64,000 nt of DNA from NCBI GenBank assembly GCA_030844895.1, contig CM061228.1, forward strand, positions 133,715,068-133,779,067. Reading direction: 5' to 3'. This DNA comes from Ambrosia x helenae (taxonomy: Eukaryota > Streptophyta > Magnoliopsida > Asterales > Asteraceae). Both the position numbers and the translations under genes were made by a program. Below the pieces are notes generated by a model. That model worked only from the letters and a program-made list of their open reading frames with translations, was not told the DNA's origin and searched no databases. Shown one piece after another: positions 12,946-25,059 of this stretch. How positions within the stretch are numbered: the first letter of the stretch is position 1; every line of letters starts with the position of its first letter.

Positions 12946-14185
12946 ATGTCGGCCTTTAGAATGGCAAAAAAAAAAGTTGCCTTTACAAATTCCATGACAT
13001 AATTTTTTTTTTCTCTAATCTAAATGTAAAACTTGTTAATTTATTTTTCCTCCGTGTATAATTTGTTTATAACACTATGGATTTTTGTTTCTTATTTTTC
13101 TAATCACTACAAAAACGAGTTAATAGTCGCATATATATACTTTTACTCAAATTTCAATACGTATTTTTATCAACAGTACACTGACTTAAAACTGAACTTC
13201 CACTAACACTATATCGTATATAAACTGTTCTTTCACATAGCATCAACAAACGTTGACACATAGGTAATTAACCGTAAAGGTCATGCAAATTTTTCGACCT
13301 AGATATTCTTAAGGACAACCACTTAAAAGTTAAAATACAAAATAACTCGGCTATCAATAAAACTAATATTTCTTATCACAGAATTGTACATTGTTAATTG
13401 GTTGATGATAGGCACACCATACATGTTGGACATCAAGAACAAGAATCAAGAATCTAAAGCAACATGTATATGAACATGTGCAGGGAAATAAAAGACTTTT
13501 ATAGTTTTATTGATAGTAAATATTGTACAACCAAAAAGTGATTACAAATGAATACAAAGGTCCTATATATATACAAATGCAACAGTGCGTTTTTGACAGT
13601 TATTGTCTGAAAGGTTGTGTCTGTTTGTCTTGAGCATAACTGCCACCGGTTGATGTATTTTGGCGCCAATCAACAGAATTGACTGATAGGGGTATTTTGG
13701 TCTTTTCATCTTCTGTCCCGCCTTAAGTTAATAGAGTATGCTGCTGTTCTTATTCGAATTATTGACCCATTAAGTTCCTGATTATGTGCAGTCTTCAATT
13801 CTGTTGTGATGCTCCTGATTCAGTCTTGTATAGAAGTCGGTTCTTGTTGACCCATATCCTATCTATTACAATGTACTAATAACTAATGTTTACATCTAAC
13901 AATATACATACTAATATTTACATACAACTATAAAAGTATAGTTTATAATTCCAATAATACATATATTTTTTTAACGGCTAATTTCATTCAAAATGGATCT
14001 AGCAAGACACTAGAGCCAACCAACAACATAAAGAGAAGTTACACCTATCTTTCCAATTTAAAGACTTTAATGGAGATCTATTTTTAACTCATAATTCATA
14101 AATAACTAAGCGAGTTAACGTCATCCATGGTTTTCGAAAAGGTGGCCTCCTTACTAGAAAAAATGAGTTAGTCCCTCACATTCCA
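12946..14185. other. Gene-free AT-rich region
   Basis: No coding region is recognised. A CACTACAAAAA motif near 13106 resembles a CACTA terminus but has no partner. The 13390-13900 part has LTR-like composition (non-coding, mixed GC), without definable ends. Confidence 0.4.
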
Positions 14186-14193
14186 CACACACC

Positions 14194-14874
14194 TAGGGGT
14201 GTTCAAAAAAATCCGAATCCGAATTCGAATCCGAAAAATCCGATAATCCGAATCCGAATTATCCGAAATTTTGGATAATCCGATTTTCGGATATCCGAAA
14301 ATCGCATAATCCGAAATTTCAGATTCGGATCCTGATTTTGAAAATTTTCGGATAATCGGATTATCCGAATCCGAATTTTTAAAAAAATATATATAAATAT
14401 ATAAAATTATATATACTACATAACGAAATACACAATCCTAAATCCCTAATATTTCTAACCCTAAGTCCATACTACTCCAATCCATAGCAGTCGCTTCCTC
14501 TTCTCTTCTCTATAACAGCCCCCGTCCACCTCGTCTCTGACCTCCACAGCCCCCGTCCACTTAACGGTAAGTTTCTTTTACATTTTTTTGTTCAAGTTTC
14601 GTTTATCTAACTTCGATATTTATTTTTTTAACATGTTCACATTTTAGACATAAAGGAGAACGTTTTTTTTATAATTTTATTTTTATTTTATTTATTATTT
14701 TTTAAGTTTTGGATTATCCGTTGGATGATCCGAATCCGAAATTCGGATTACTCGAATTTCGGATATCCGGAATTTCGGATCCGGATTCGGATCTCAATAT
14801 TGACTATCCGAAATTTTGGATTATCCGAAATTCGGATATCCGAAATTCGGATTATCCGAATTTAAACACCCCTA
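14194..14874. mobile_element. hAT-type MITE, 681 bp, with perfect 8-bp target duplication
   Basis: The element begins TAGGGGTGTT and ends with the inverse, AACACCCCTA. The eight flanking bases are identical on both sides (CACACACC at 14186-14193 and 14875-14882), as expected for hAT transposition. Both arms are dense in short TCCGAAT / TTCGGAT words, so the arms can fold on each other. The centre (about 14450-14600) is different: a C-rich stretch with a direct repeat of CAGCCCCCGTCCAC, possibly captured DNA. The ORF at 14709 is an artefact of the repeat. Confidence 0.9.
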
Positions 14875-14937
14875 CACACACCAACAAGAGGTCATGATAA
14901 TCCCTTCAATAATTCTTCTTTTCGTTTGATTCATGTT

Positions 14938-15251
14938 TGTTGTTTTATGCATCATCAAAATATCTCAAACCGAAATGTGAAGATGGGAGAAACAACACAC
15001 CGAACAGGGCAGGAGGATTGAAAAGAAAACTGAGATCAGAACCGAAGCTCCGCTCGAAAGAAAAGAAACCGGGTAGTCAGAACCGAAGCTCGGATACCAT
15101 GAAAGTTTCTATGGTTTCTGAATGAATATTATTCAATGATAAGATCCCATTATATAGGGATGAATACAATGATAACCCTAACACTATTTTAGGAATGTAT
15201 GTGTACAAGATAATTATCAACTATATAAAATACAATTATTTCCTAATAACA
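14938..15251 (-). mobile_element. Remnant of an LTR retrotransposon: LTR plus primer-binding site
   Basis: On the minus strand a 152-bp LTR (15251 to 15100) starts TGTTATTAGG and ends CTTTCA. It is followed at once by TGGTATCCGAGC (about 15099 to 15088), a primer-binding site of the tRNA-Met type. About 150 bp of leader follow before the similarity fades. No gag or pol remains. The LTR directly abuts a LINE fragment on its right. Confidence 0.6.
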
Positions 15252-15661
15252 ATGTCGGCTAAGAGCTGGTTCGCGTTCAGAGTGTGGAGTATTATTGGTA
15301 CATGGTGCAAAATACACCCTATTGTTGCTTTCGAGGTTGAGGATTTATTATTGCTTTATAAGAATGCAACTGGTAGCAAGTGGGTGAAGAAGATCATTCG
15401 GGGCATTGTGAAGATTTCATGCTGGGCTATATAGAATGAGCGAAACATGAAGGTTTTTCAAGGGGGGAGTCCTTGCGTTGCCGAGGTGATAGCGGTTGTA
15501 AAATCTTTATCTTTTTTATGGCTTAAAAATGGAGCTAGGTTCAATTCCCTTCATTGGAAGGATTGGGTTGTCTATCCTTTATATATGTTGTAAGTTTTTT
15601 TGAGGCGGCTCTCGGCTTGAGGGTGCGTTAGTTTTAATGAAGTTCATGGTTAAAAAAAAAA
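15252..15661 (+). mobile_element. 5'-truncated LINE (L1-type) 3' end with poly(A)
   Basis: The segment encodes the tail of a plant L1 reverse-transcriptase ORF: WFAFRVWSIIGTWCKIH, then KWVKKIIRGIVKISCWAI, a stop in place of the usual Trp, then NERNMKVFQGG and SLSFLWLKNGARF. The order and spacing match the region after the zinc-binding domain of plant non-LTR retrotransposons. It closes with a short 3' UTR and an A-run at about 15650-15661. It is a typical dead-on-arrival copy, with an in-frame stop at 15432-15434. Confidence 0.7.
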
Positions 15662-16190
15662 GAGTGTGTACAGCAGAAATTAAAAAGGACTAAAGATTGA
15701 TACAAATAATATTGTCAAGGGCCATAAATTAAATTCTCTTTATGTTGGAAAGACTTCATTTTTAAAAGCAAATTTTATATCACCTTATTTTCACATAACC
15801 TTGCAAGAATTTAAACCCATAACCTCACATTTGTAAGGATTTCATTTTTATTTAGTTAAAAAACGGTAATATAACATATATATAATTCTTTTTTAATATT
15901 TTTTTTCTTTTATGTCTAAATTAAGTAACTATACTAATGTTTTAAAGTTTTTCTTTTATATCTTCAAATCATTACCTCCGATTCTTAAAATCCAAGCCAA
16001 CCAGTACACCAATAAGACTTCTGGTTTGATATCTGATTCGGTTATGTTCGGTTCAGTTCAGATTAAATCCATAAATATCTACATTAATATAAAAAATGAA
16101 ATTACTAATGCCAGCCGGCAATTCACCGGCCGTGAACGTTTCGAAGTTGTGATCACCTCGATTCATCCACCAACATATTGTCTCATTCCA
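15662..16190. other. Upstream region of the DUF538 gene, no gene seen
   Basis: AT-rich sequence. The ORF at 15912-16193 has no family features and overlaps the promoter of the next gene. Confidence 0.4.
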
Positions 16191-16199
16191 TAACCCTTC

Positions 16200-16208
16200 C
16201 TTATAAAA
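16200..16208 (+). promoter_or_regulatory. TATA box of the DUF538 gene
   Basis: TTATAAAA lies about 64 bp before the ATG at 16272, which would allow a leader of about 30-40 nt. Confidence 0.55.
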
Positions 16209-16271
16209 CAAATCAAACCATATAATCACAACTCACCAAAAAGAACCTTCAACCAGTCAATCAATCAATTA

Positions 16272-16685
16272 ATGGCTGATCCAAAACAAGGAGGCATTGT
16301 GAAGAAAGGCCATCAAGAAGGTCTAAAGTTTGCAGTCACCATTCTTGAAGAACATGGTCTTCCACTAGGTCTCCTCCCTCTTGCTGACGTCATCGAAGTA
16401 GGGTTTGTGAAAACCACAGGTTACATGTGGATTCTGCAGGCTAAAAAGGTCGAACACACGTTCAAGCTGATTAAAAAGCAGGTTAGTTATGACGCGGAAA
16501 TCACGGGTTACGTGGAGAAGAAGAGGATCAAGAAATTGAAGGGAGTGAAGGCTAAAGAGTTGATGTTGTGGCCGCCGGTAAATGACATCATGGTCGAGGA
16601 TCCGCCTACCGGAAAGATTCAGTTCAAGAGCCTTGCAGGCATTACCAAGATCTTCCCTGAGGAAGCTTTTGCCGCAGGCCAGTAG
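16272..16685 (+). CDS. DUF538 family protein (SVB-like)
   Basis: An intact single-exon ORF of 137 residues. It matches the plant-specific DUF538 family, whose members are usually 130-180 residues and often intronless. Recognisable blocks are LEEHGLPLGLLPLADVIEVG (about residues 26-45), YMWILQAKKVEHTFK, VSYDAEITGYVE, IKKLKGVKAKELMLWPPV, and the C-terminal part ending TKIFPEEAF. There is no signal peptide, in contrast to some family members, so a cytosolic location is likely. The molecular role of the family is not settled; the Arabidopsis member SVB affects trichome shape. A TATA box lies upstream and an AATAAAAAG motif about 100 bp downstream could serve polyadenylation. Confidence 0.9.
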   Translation: MADPKQGGIVKKGHQEGLKFAVTILEEHGLPLGLLPLADVIEVGFVKTTGYMWILQAKKVEHTFKLIKKQVSYDAEITGYVEKKRIKKLKGVKAKELMLWPPVNDIMVEDPPTGKIQFKSLAGITKIFPEEAFAAGQ

Positions 16686-17092
16686 GTTCAGGAACTTCTG
16701 CAGCTGCAGGAGGAGGGTTTAATATCTTTTTATTGTTGCAAGTGTTGTTTGCATGCATGTATGTTCCAAAGTGATATTGGAAGTTGAAAAATAAAAAGTT
16801 TTTCTTTCTTATAAACTTTTCTTAATGAAGTTTGATGAGAGATCAGTGTTAGTTATGATAAAAGGATACTCAACTAAATAAACATGCACAATTAAAGATT
16901 GCCAAAACACAAAAGAGTTGAGTAGTGTAACATAATTACATAAACCATACTTATTTGAAGTTTCTGTCACATTAGAATGTAACATATGGATTAATGTCTA
17001 GTTACTAATTTTTATGCATTTTGTTAAATTTTATAGTTTGATGTATTAAAATGGTAACAAGGTTGTTTTTTTTTTTTAACTAAATAAAGATA
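16686..17092. other. 3' flank of DUF538 gene, no gene seen
   Basis: It contains AATAAAAAG near 16789 as a candidate polyadenylation signal, then AT-rich DNA with a T-run at about 17065-17079. Confidence 0.4.
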
Positions 17093-17930
17093 TATATTAT
17101 TGAAGAAACGAGTGATACTTACCTCAACTGAGGTGCGCATTGTGTTGAACTCGTTGTCGCTGCAGGGTATAATCCTTTGCTCACATTCGAGGCTGGAACC
17201 AAAACACGAAAAGAAAGAGTGTAGTGGGTCGTACGAAAGGAGGCGACTGCTAGGTAATCGTAAGATTTTAACGTACAGACACAAAAGTGGTGTTGGCTTG
17301 ATCGGTTGCAATAATGCATACCTATATGAGGAGGGGAGAGCTCCTTCATATAGGGCATGAGTGAGCCAAACATCACTAACCCGTAACCTCGACGATGGGC
17401 CCGGGTTATGGGCCTGCCTCCTTTCGGCCCAATTAGTTAGGATTGGACCAAGCAATTAAGATAGAACTGATTGTAATTAATGCTGAAGAGAGAGAAAAGG
17501 TGTAGCGCCCCGCCAATTATCCACGTGGCGCGACAGGAGTGGCTGTAGTCCGATCTTCCTCTGACAACGCCAGCCTGCTCTTCTAGAAGGCGTTTGATGT
17601 GATGTCTGACGCATAGTAGAACAGTGCAGCATGGTGGGAACAAGGGGCCTGTATCTTCATTGTTGGTGGTCAAAGTTGTTGGGCCAACCCTGCCATGCGT
17701 CAGCACGTAATTGGTCTGCGCAGGGCCTCCGCGGTGACACATGAGGAGGCCTGCGCATATGCTTTATCCTGCGTGGATGCTTTGCTCCTGTGCGATGGAG
17801 ACTCCGCGGAGCTTGTTACCTTCATCCTCCTAGCGCTGATAGGTTATCCTGCGGACATCTTCCATCTTTGAACTATATTGTGGGGTAGGGTCTTTATTCG
17901 CGCCAGGATTTAAGACCCTATTCCTTCAAT
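17093..17930. repeat. Unclassified repeat related to 3545-4925
   Basis: The left part matches the left part of the 3545-4925 repeat in motif order (TTGAAGAAAC, ATAATCCTTTGCTCACA, AAAGAGTGTAGTG). The middle and right are GC-rich and non-coding. The ORFs reported on both strands here overlap each other and show no family features. Element type and exact ends are not determined. Confidence 0.35.
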
Positions 17931-18557
17931 TATTATAAAAATGATTAACAAAATTTGTAGGAATTTAAACATTTATTTACCACTTAAAAACAACATAAAA
18001 TATTGCTCCTAATATGTGGTGTTGATGAAGTACAGAAGTCAAAAACCCGCACAACTAAAATCGTGTAACCCGGACATAAGCCTTTAACCCATTTTGTCTA
18101 CAAGCAAGACATGCTTAAGTGCCTCCAACAAGCAAGACATTATGAAGAAGGAGCCAATTACGTGGACTCCATTGGCACACATAAAACTGGTCGAATCTTG
18201 TTAACTTATGAAGCGACTACGACTTGCTGACTTTCATGGTTTACAAAGGAAAGCATTGCCAAAGCCTATACTATTTTACGTATTGGTAAGCCAAGGGTGT
18301 CACTCTTTCCTTTGTTTTCGTGGTATTATATATAAAAGGCTCTCCCCTTCAGGAATGAGTAGCCCCCACAAAACTCACTCAGAGATAGCAGTCTCGGCTT
18401 GAACCCGAACTACAAGCAGTTTGCTTTCCCAGGGGCAGATAGCCATTAACGAAGTCTGGAACTGCTAATCGACTCTATGTAGAACCTATTACTAATTCCC
18501 TTTCCTAAGTCTCTTTTTATTGGGCTTTTAGTGGAGATAAGAAGATCTGACCTTTAC
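17931..18557. other. No gene recognised
   Basis: Non-coding sequence; a 64-codon ORF at 18208 has no recognisable product. Confidence 0.4.
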
Positions 18558-18560
18558 TAA

Positions 18561-18758
18561 GGGGTTGTTTGGTAGCCTCTTAATGGTCATTCAGATGCTA
18601 CCTCTTAATGGTCCATAACCTTTGAATGGTTAAGAGGTAACCATTAAGATGTTACCTCTTAACTATTCATACTTAAGATTGCATCTTAACCATTAAGATA
18701 CTATGAACCATTCAGATGTAGCCTCTTAATGACCATTCAGAGGCTACCAGACAACCCC
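18561..18758. mobile_element. PIF/Harbinger-type MITE, 198 bp
   Basis: The termini are long inverted repeats, beginning GGGGTTGTTTGGTAGCCTC on the left and GGGGTTGTCTGGTAGCCTC when the right end is reversed. TAA flanks both sides (18558-18560 and 18759-18761). Internally it is built of repeated AATGGTTAAGAGG-like words. A related copy lies at 50265-50488. Confidence 0.85.
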
Positions 18759-18761
18759 TAA

Positions 18762-19637
18762 GTCTTTTTCAGCCATGAGTCTTGAAGAGGTGAAAACTAT
18801 CACAAGGTTTGCGGACTTTCCTGGAAGTTCTTGGGCACCCCTAAAGCAGTCTGTATATCCCAATGCCCTTACTCAAGGAACAAAGCACACCGCTGAAGGC
18901 TAGCGAAGAGCAGACTCTATTCCGAGAACTACATTGGTATTTCCTATATTACTTTTTTACGAGAATGAACAACCGTGCCCTATAAATCCCACTCATAGCC
19001 AAGCTATTAATAGGGTTTGAGAAGGGTGAGATATAGGCAAGCATTACATCTAATCCCGAGGGACAAAAATGCTGTTTCTAGTGAGACCCCTAGCTCCGAG
19101 GCCATATACGTACAATACCGTCAAAAAAAAAAAACATATATAGGCAAATGGCTACTAAAGAAAAGCATAAAACGTAGTCCACTAAAGATTTTCTTAGTAA
19201 GCTACCAAACAGGTAATTGGTGAATGTATAATATGAACAACTATCACAACGTAAAACACACAACCAAACAATAACATGCAAAGAAGAGCCAGTAGAGGTG
19301 AAGCTGCTTTTAGATGATTGCGTTTTGGTAGCCTAAAAATCAATTTCAAAACTCAACCCCAAACACTAAAAACTGATTATTTGCGTTTTCAAAACGCTTG
19401 TGTTTTTATGAGACATTATGGGATCAAAGATTATGTCAAATATATTTGGGTAATTGGATATTTTGGGCGGACAATGTTCATGATGAAACTTTTGAAATTT
19501 AATGTGTTAGTTTGTGTTCGGTTTTATGCATTAATGTGTATCCGTGCCCGTTTACGTCCATTTGTGTTTGTTTATGTTCGATTTTGTCCGATACCTAAAT
19601 GTAACAAATAAAGACAAATGAACACGAATATGTTCAT
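18762..19637. other. No gene recognised
   Basis: Mixed non-coding sequence, including an A-run near 19122-19134. The ORFs here (19017, 19318) lack family features. Confidence 0.4.
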
Positions 19638-19800
19638 TTCCTTAACAAACTAACACGAACAAAAACCTCGTTCGGTAATTGTTCATGAACAGTTCGTGAA
19701 CACGTTATTTCCTTAACAAATGAACACGAACAAAAAATCTCGTTTGGTAAGTGTTCATGAACAGTTCGTGAACACGTTATTTTCTTAACAAATGAACACG
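19638..19800 (+). repeat. Tandem repeat, about 72-bp unit, about 2.3 copies
   Basis: The words TTCCTTAACAAA, ACACGAACAAAAA and GTTCATGAACAGTTCGTGAA recur in the same order starting near 19638, 19709 and 19782. The last word is itself nearly palindromic. It explains the small minus-strand ORF at 19634-19855. Confidence 0.75.
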
Positions 19801-20392
19801 AACAAGGCCTCGCCTGCACCTTATCACGAAATAAGCTTGCATCTGTTTGAGACACGCGAGCTTTGTTTTCTGTATGCGTCTAGGCTCACTACCGTATTTT
19901 CGGTCGCAAAACGGTCGCAATTGCCCTTTTGCCACCATTTTGCTACCAAAAAACTCGTAGCAAAATCACATATGGCAATTGCCCTATTGCAACCGTTTTG
20001 CTACCGTATTATTTTTTGCTACCGTTTTGCTACCGTTTATTTGCCACTGTTTTGCCACCGTTTTTTGTCACCACCTTGCTACCGCTTTTTGTCACCATTT
20101 TGCTACCGTTTCTTGTCACCACTTTGCTACCGTTTTTACCCTTTTTGTCACCGTATTGCTACCGCTTTTTGTCACCGCTTTGCTACCGATTTTACCCTTT
20201 TTGTCACCGTTTTGCTACGGCTTTTTTTCACCACTTTGCTACCATTTTTTGTCACCACTTTGCTATCGTTTATGAAATTTCAAAATCAAAATTATAACCC
20301 AAATTCAAATCATTCAAATAACAAAAATCCAAATCATTCAAATAACGAAAATCTAAACATTCAAATAACGAAAATCCAAACATTCAAATAAC

Positions 20393-20563
20393 CTAAGTTG
20401 TAAACCTAGCCTCGATCTTCATCATCCTAACGAGCATTGCATCTTTTTCCACTTTATCATTTTCCATTTGAGCCCTCATCTCTCCTATGATTCCATTGAA
20501 CTTTTCTTTATCTTCTTCCTTTTCCTTAACGAGGTTCTTGATAACCTCGTTTAGCTTCTCAAT
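20393..20563 (-). pseudogene. C-terminal coiled-coil exon, TNP1/Ptta-type CACTA protein (tentative)
   Basis: An exon of 57 codons with an acceptor TTTGTAG before 20563 and a stop at 20393-20395. It encodes a charged helical stretch (IEKLNEVIKNLVKEKEED, then EMRAQMENDKVEKDAML). Plant Ptta/En/Spm proteins usually end in such a coiled coil. It lies just inside the CACTA subterminal repeats, where the 3' end of the element's gene is expected. Confidence 0.45.
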
Positions 20564-20948
20564 CTACAAAACAACCAATGCTATTAGCCAACTTTTACAT
20601 AGGTGACGGTCACCTATTCGTGGAGCGGGTCAAATGAGAAACGCTGAAAGAGGCTTAAAGTTATTCATTTATGATGTGAGATTATGATATATCTCCAAAA
20701 GATATATAAAAGTGGAACCAGATTAAATCTATTAGCTTTTGGTATGTTCTTTCAAGCAATTTTTTTAAAGTGAACCTAGTGGACCAGAGACACTAGATTA
20801 AATTTGTAGCTGCGGTTATGTTATTTTCAAATATTTTTTAACTGACCGTAGTGGACCAGAGACCTCGAGAGGTTTCATAGGAAATTTTTTTCATAAGTGT
20901 AAATTGTAAACATTCAAAGAGAATATGAACCGAGTATAAAGCACGTAC

Positions 20949-21359
20949 CATGAAGAAATGTTGCATTTTGCCTCTTTTGGGACCATGACAAACTGCAAAC
21001 ATAGATGTGATTTAATGTTGCATAAGTGAGATTTAATTTAATTTGATGTGATTTTGGGTTTAATTTACTTGATGTAGAGGTGGTGCTATCACCTAATATA
21101 AAAGAGAAATAATTAGCTAACAAGGAAAGTTGTCAAGCGGGTCAAAAGCTTTAGAAAGTAGAAGGGACTAATCTTACAAGGTGCCTAACCCATTTCGACC
21201 CACGGTTAAATTTTCTTGTTCAGATAATATAGTATATAGATATGAGATTACTAAACAAATGAGTACTCACAGTGCTCCTCCACATGCAGGACCAATTGCT
21301 TTGCAAATTGACTGCAACGTCATGGCTATACCATTGGCCGCACCTCTTTGGTGTTGATC
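20949..21359 (-). pseudogene. ZIFL: Two-exon fragment of a ZIFL-type MFS transporter, probably captured
   Basis: Two exons on the minus strand, 21359-21271 and 20992-20949, join in frame with GT-AG borders. The first encodes DQHQRGAANGIAMTLQSICK followed by AIGPACGGA, the second LLSWSQKRQNATFLHG. This is the highly conserved motif region near the C-terminus of plant zinc-induced-facilitator-like transporters. None of the N-terminal transmembrane exons, nor the last exon, is recognisable nearby. With CACTA-type ends outside it, the piece looks like host gene sequence carried inside a transposon. Confidence 0.65.
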
Positions 21360-22129
21360 CTGTTAGCCATGTATATGTACATACAGTATTAATCATTTAT
21401 ACGCCTGAGAAACATTGAAAAATAAAGAAAAAGAAAAATAAAATCTGTTAACAAGAAAAATAAAATAAATTAAAATAAAAAAATTTAGAAGTTATGTGAA
21501 TGTAGTGTAGAATAACAGTTATAAATGAAATGCTTAAATAATTATCTAGACACTGTCCGTTAGTTATTAGCTTGTCGAGTCATTAACTTTATAAGCCCTC
21601 GTGTAACACTTGTCATAGCAAATGAAACCATAGTGTGCCGAGTCTTCTGTAAATGAAACTATACTTTGAAAATGATAATATTTGTGGAAATATAGTGTGC
21701 TTTTAATTTTTATTTTTTTTTATTGGGTTGCACTTGTATATTTGACCGTTTAAAACACCTGACATGTAATTGGTAGAAAGTTTATAAATCACCTATGTGT
21801 AAGCCATGTCATGGTGCGAAAAAACGCAATAGAAAAAACGCATCACATGTCACAGCTACAAATTATTGGCACTCAAAATTGTATTGCATAAACAACAATA
21901 ATACTTGGAAATCGTATCATCATTCATCGCTATCAAGAAATAAAGAAGCAAATGAAGGGGAGACTTTACCTCCCGAATAAAGAATCATGAGATACTAGAC
22001 CTGGAAAATTCTCTGCTGGCTAAATGCAGAAAAAAAAAAAAAATCAATCTACTGATCAAAATGAGGATGGTATGACAGTAAGAAGCATGTCCTTAGGCTA
22101 ATATTCAAGACAATACCTGCTCTTCTTTA

Positions 22130-23411
22130 TTCCTTGTTTTCACTAACATCGTGACTTATCACGGATTGACGACCTCCCCCGGCCAAATCCAAAGCCACCC
22201 GATTTGAACTCCAACGCCATAATGTTACACTGTGTTCTTTCTCCAATCTTTACCAAATGTTGGGTGAACCTCCTCCGATAATCAAATGGAAATAAAAGGA
22301 CAATAGACTTGATTGTTTAATAGAACTCACGTTTCTAATTCCTTCACCACCCATTCACCACCATTTTTTTCTCATGGAACCTGCTTTGAATAAAGGATTC
22401 AACGTTATCCACATGCATTAATTCCTATGCATCAACTCCAACGAACTAACCCCTTTTTTTTGTGTGCCCATGAACAAAAAAATCACATATAGAAGCACCA
22501 AAAAAAATATCCAAACCGTATGCGATGGCTGATGATGACATTCTCTCCAAGCCGCAATCTCGATCTCTTCCCGTACCTTTCACCGATCACACTTGTTCAA
22601 AGAGGCACTCCACCGACAAAGAAAACAAAGCCGCCCGCTTGTACTGTTTTCTTTCAACCGCTAAACGAAGCGAATACAAAGCCACCTGCTTTGACGGACC
22701 CTTCCTGCCCGTTTTTCACGCGTACTCAGGTCTCCTCTTATCACGAACAACCCCGATCAAGGTACCCGTTATCACCTACTATTTTCACCGGTCGTATGTC
22801 AACTGCGCAAACCCGCAACTAACAATCGTACAGCCTTGAATCTTCTTCCTTTGATCACATTTAACAGCAACGAAATACCAATGTTTATCACCAGTCACCC
22901 CCGTCATCCAAAGCGGCACTTCCACCACGACAACGCCTGACCGAAACACTTTAACGGCATCCGTTTTCTGCTGTAAAACACTCCGAAACAGCCCACTGCT
23001 GTCCCGAACAGCTCCTTTCACGCCGCCTGCCCTCCGCCGACCGACACACCCGCCGGCGGAGGCTTCCTCCAACACTTCTCGAGCCCTAGGCTCTGATACC
23101 AAATGTAGATTCAGGCCCAATTACACAAATAAAACACACACGTCTAGTAATATGTTTACTGCTTTAAAACTCACTTGCTTTATTCATACTCAAAACATTA
23201 CATTATATAGGAAAATCATCTAACTAATCTGCTACTTACGTGAACTTAATATGCCTAAATAACAGGAAAACCAACCCATGTTTTGACCCACTCCTATACT
23301 ACTTTGAAACAGCAAAACATGTGACTAATTAACTAAAATTATGCAACCCATTCTTTATCCGGATGTTGGACCTGTGACCCGCGACCCGTAAACGAACCGA
23401 TTAACCCAACA
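22130..23411 (-). mobile_element. Truncated LTR retrotransposon: LTR, primer-binding site and leader
   Basis: On the minus strand a 308-bp LTR (23411 to 23104) begins TGTTGGGTTAA and ends TCTACA. Two bases later comes TGGTATCAGAGCC (about 23101 to 23089), a tRNA-Met primer-binding site. About 1 kb of GC-rich leader or gag-like sequence follows (ORFs at 22785-23120 on the minus strand and 22520-22839 on the plus strand, neither with a known domain). A second LTR is not seen, so the 3' part is missing. Confidence 0.6.
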
Positions 23412-24787
23412 GTTTTCAATAGACAAGATGATCAATCACAAAACAAAACTCAACAAGCTTTAGAAATGAATATGTTAAAAACTATCCAATCACATATAAT
23501 ATTAACTATTTATCAAACAAAAACTAATATGTTTATAGTAACTTCAACCTACAAGTTAAAAAACAATGGGAAATTGTTAACTATAAACTACTTAGAGGCT
23601 CAAGGCGCACTTGGTGAACCCGTTGCTTAAGTGCAAAGCGCCCACCCGATACAAGCAAGGAAGATGTTAGTTCAATCCATTTTTAGACGTATAACACTTG
23701 TTTTAGGCTGTTTTAGACTGTTGGTTCCATGCCATTTCTAATTGTTTCAAATATTCCTAGCACAAACAAGTTTATTTCCCAGTTTAGTGCGCCTGTGCGT
23801 GCGCCATTGACTACATAGGTTTATTTCAAGTGTTCATCAATCATCGAATCATCACAATAACTACAACCAAACATTGAACTCGTTATGAATTTCATTTAAA
23901 TTTCAACCAAATACATATCAAAATCAATTGAAACGGCTGAAAATCAAGCTCAAAACATATCTAATCAATTGAAAACCTGCGAACAAATACGGAAATCAAT
24001 GTCCTAAACATCTCAATGTCCTAAATTATACTAAAAATATATCCGTAATCATTCAAATACATACCACGATGGAGACAGCGGCAGAAAGTTGTTGAGAATC
24101 GACCGATCTGTTCGCGAGTTCTACGATCTATTTCTTCATGGATAATCAACCGATCTATATCGTATGGGGTGTATCTATTCAATCATTTAAAAAAAACATA
24201 TGTACACATTGCTTAAACGAGAAGAACCTGAGATTTTGCACAAAATTAACATAAACAACGAGATTATAAACACTGCCAACTAAATTAAAAAATATTGATA
24301 CTTCGAACAATTGGGCTTCAATTTAGTGTTCATAATCCACGGAGGCGGAGTAATTTCGTCGATAATCTTGATGTTGTTGCAGTCGAATGGTTGGGAGATT
24401 AGGGTTTTATATCGATTAATGGTAGAGGGTAGGTGATGGTTTGAGTGATATTGGGGAGCAGAGTTGGCGAGCCTCGAAGTAAAATCAAACAAACCTGATG
24501 CAGAACAAAATCAATCTACTGATCAAAATGCATATTAAACAGCTACGATTACAGTTTACAAAACCTAATTACAATCAGAACCAAAACAATCTACAAAATA
24601 ATCCAAAAACCGCCATTGAAATAATTGATTAACAATATAACATATTATTGATCTAAATGATGCAAATATCAATAGCGTAAAACTAATTATATGTGCGTCT
24701 CGAGTGTTGGTTACGAATGTAAGAAACACAAAATCAATAAACAACACTTAAAATGCAAATCAAACAGCTATAGTTACAATCAAACAG

Positions 24788-24843
24788 TTATTAATATTAA
24801 TATTAATATTAATATTAATATTAATATTAATATTAATATTAAT

Positions 24844-24879
<36 letters not shown>
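24788..24879 (+). repeat. Microsatellite (TTAATA)n followed by (AAT)n
   Basis: About ten TTAATA units are followed by about ten ATA/AAT units. The adjacent ORF of alternating Ile and Asn is produced by this repeat and is not a gene. Confidence 0.95.
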
Positions 24880-24880
<1 letters not shown>

Positions 24881-25059
24881 GCGATCAATAACATAATATT
24901 AATAAAGGAAACTGAAATCGATAATTACAATAATCAGTTAATCACTCACCGAATTGATGCAATAATCACCTTCTGATTCACGATAATCAGTTAATCACTC
25001 AATAACATAATATTTTGGAATTTGTTTGTCCTGATCCACGGATATAACGATATCAGATA

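Noticed and set aside
13106..13116. CACTA terminus CACTACAAAAA
   Set aside because: No inverse partner, no subterminal repeats and no target duplication nearby.
19792..20391. 199-codon ORF rich in CYRF/CHHFAT repeats, plus overlapping frames
   Set aside because: All frames are open because the TTTGCTACC subterminal repeats lack stops; no family match.
22520..22839. Pair of overlapping plus-strand ORFs
   Set aside because: No recognisable domain, and they lie antisense in the leader of a minus-strand LTR retrotransposon.
24691..24891. ORF with Ile-Asn repeats
   Set aside because: Produced by the (TTAATA)n and (AAT)n microsatellite.
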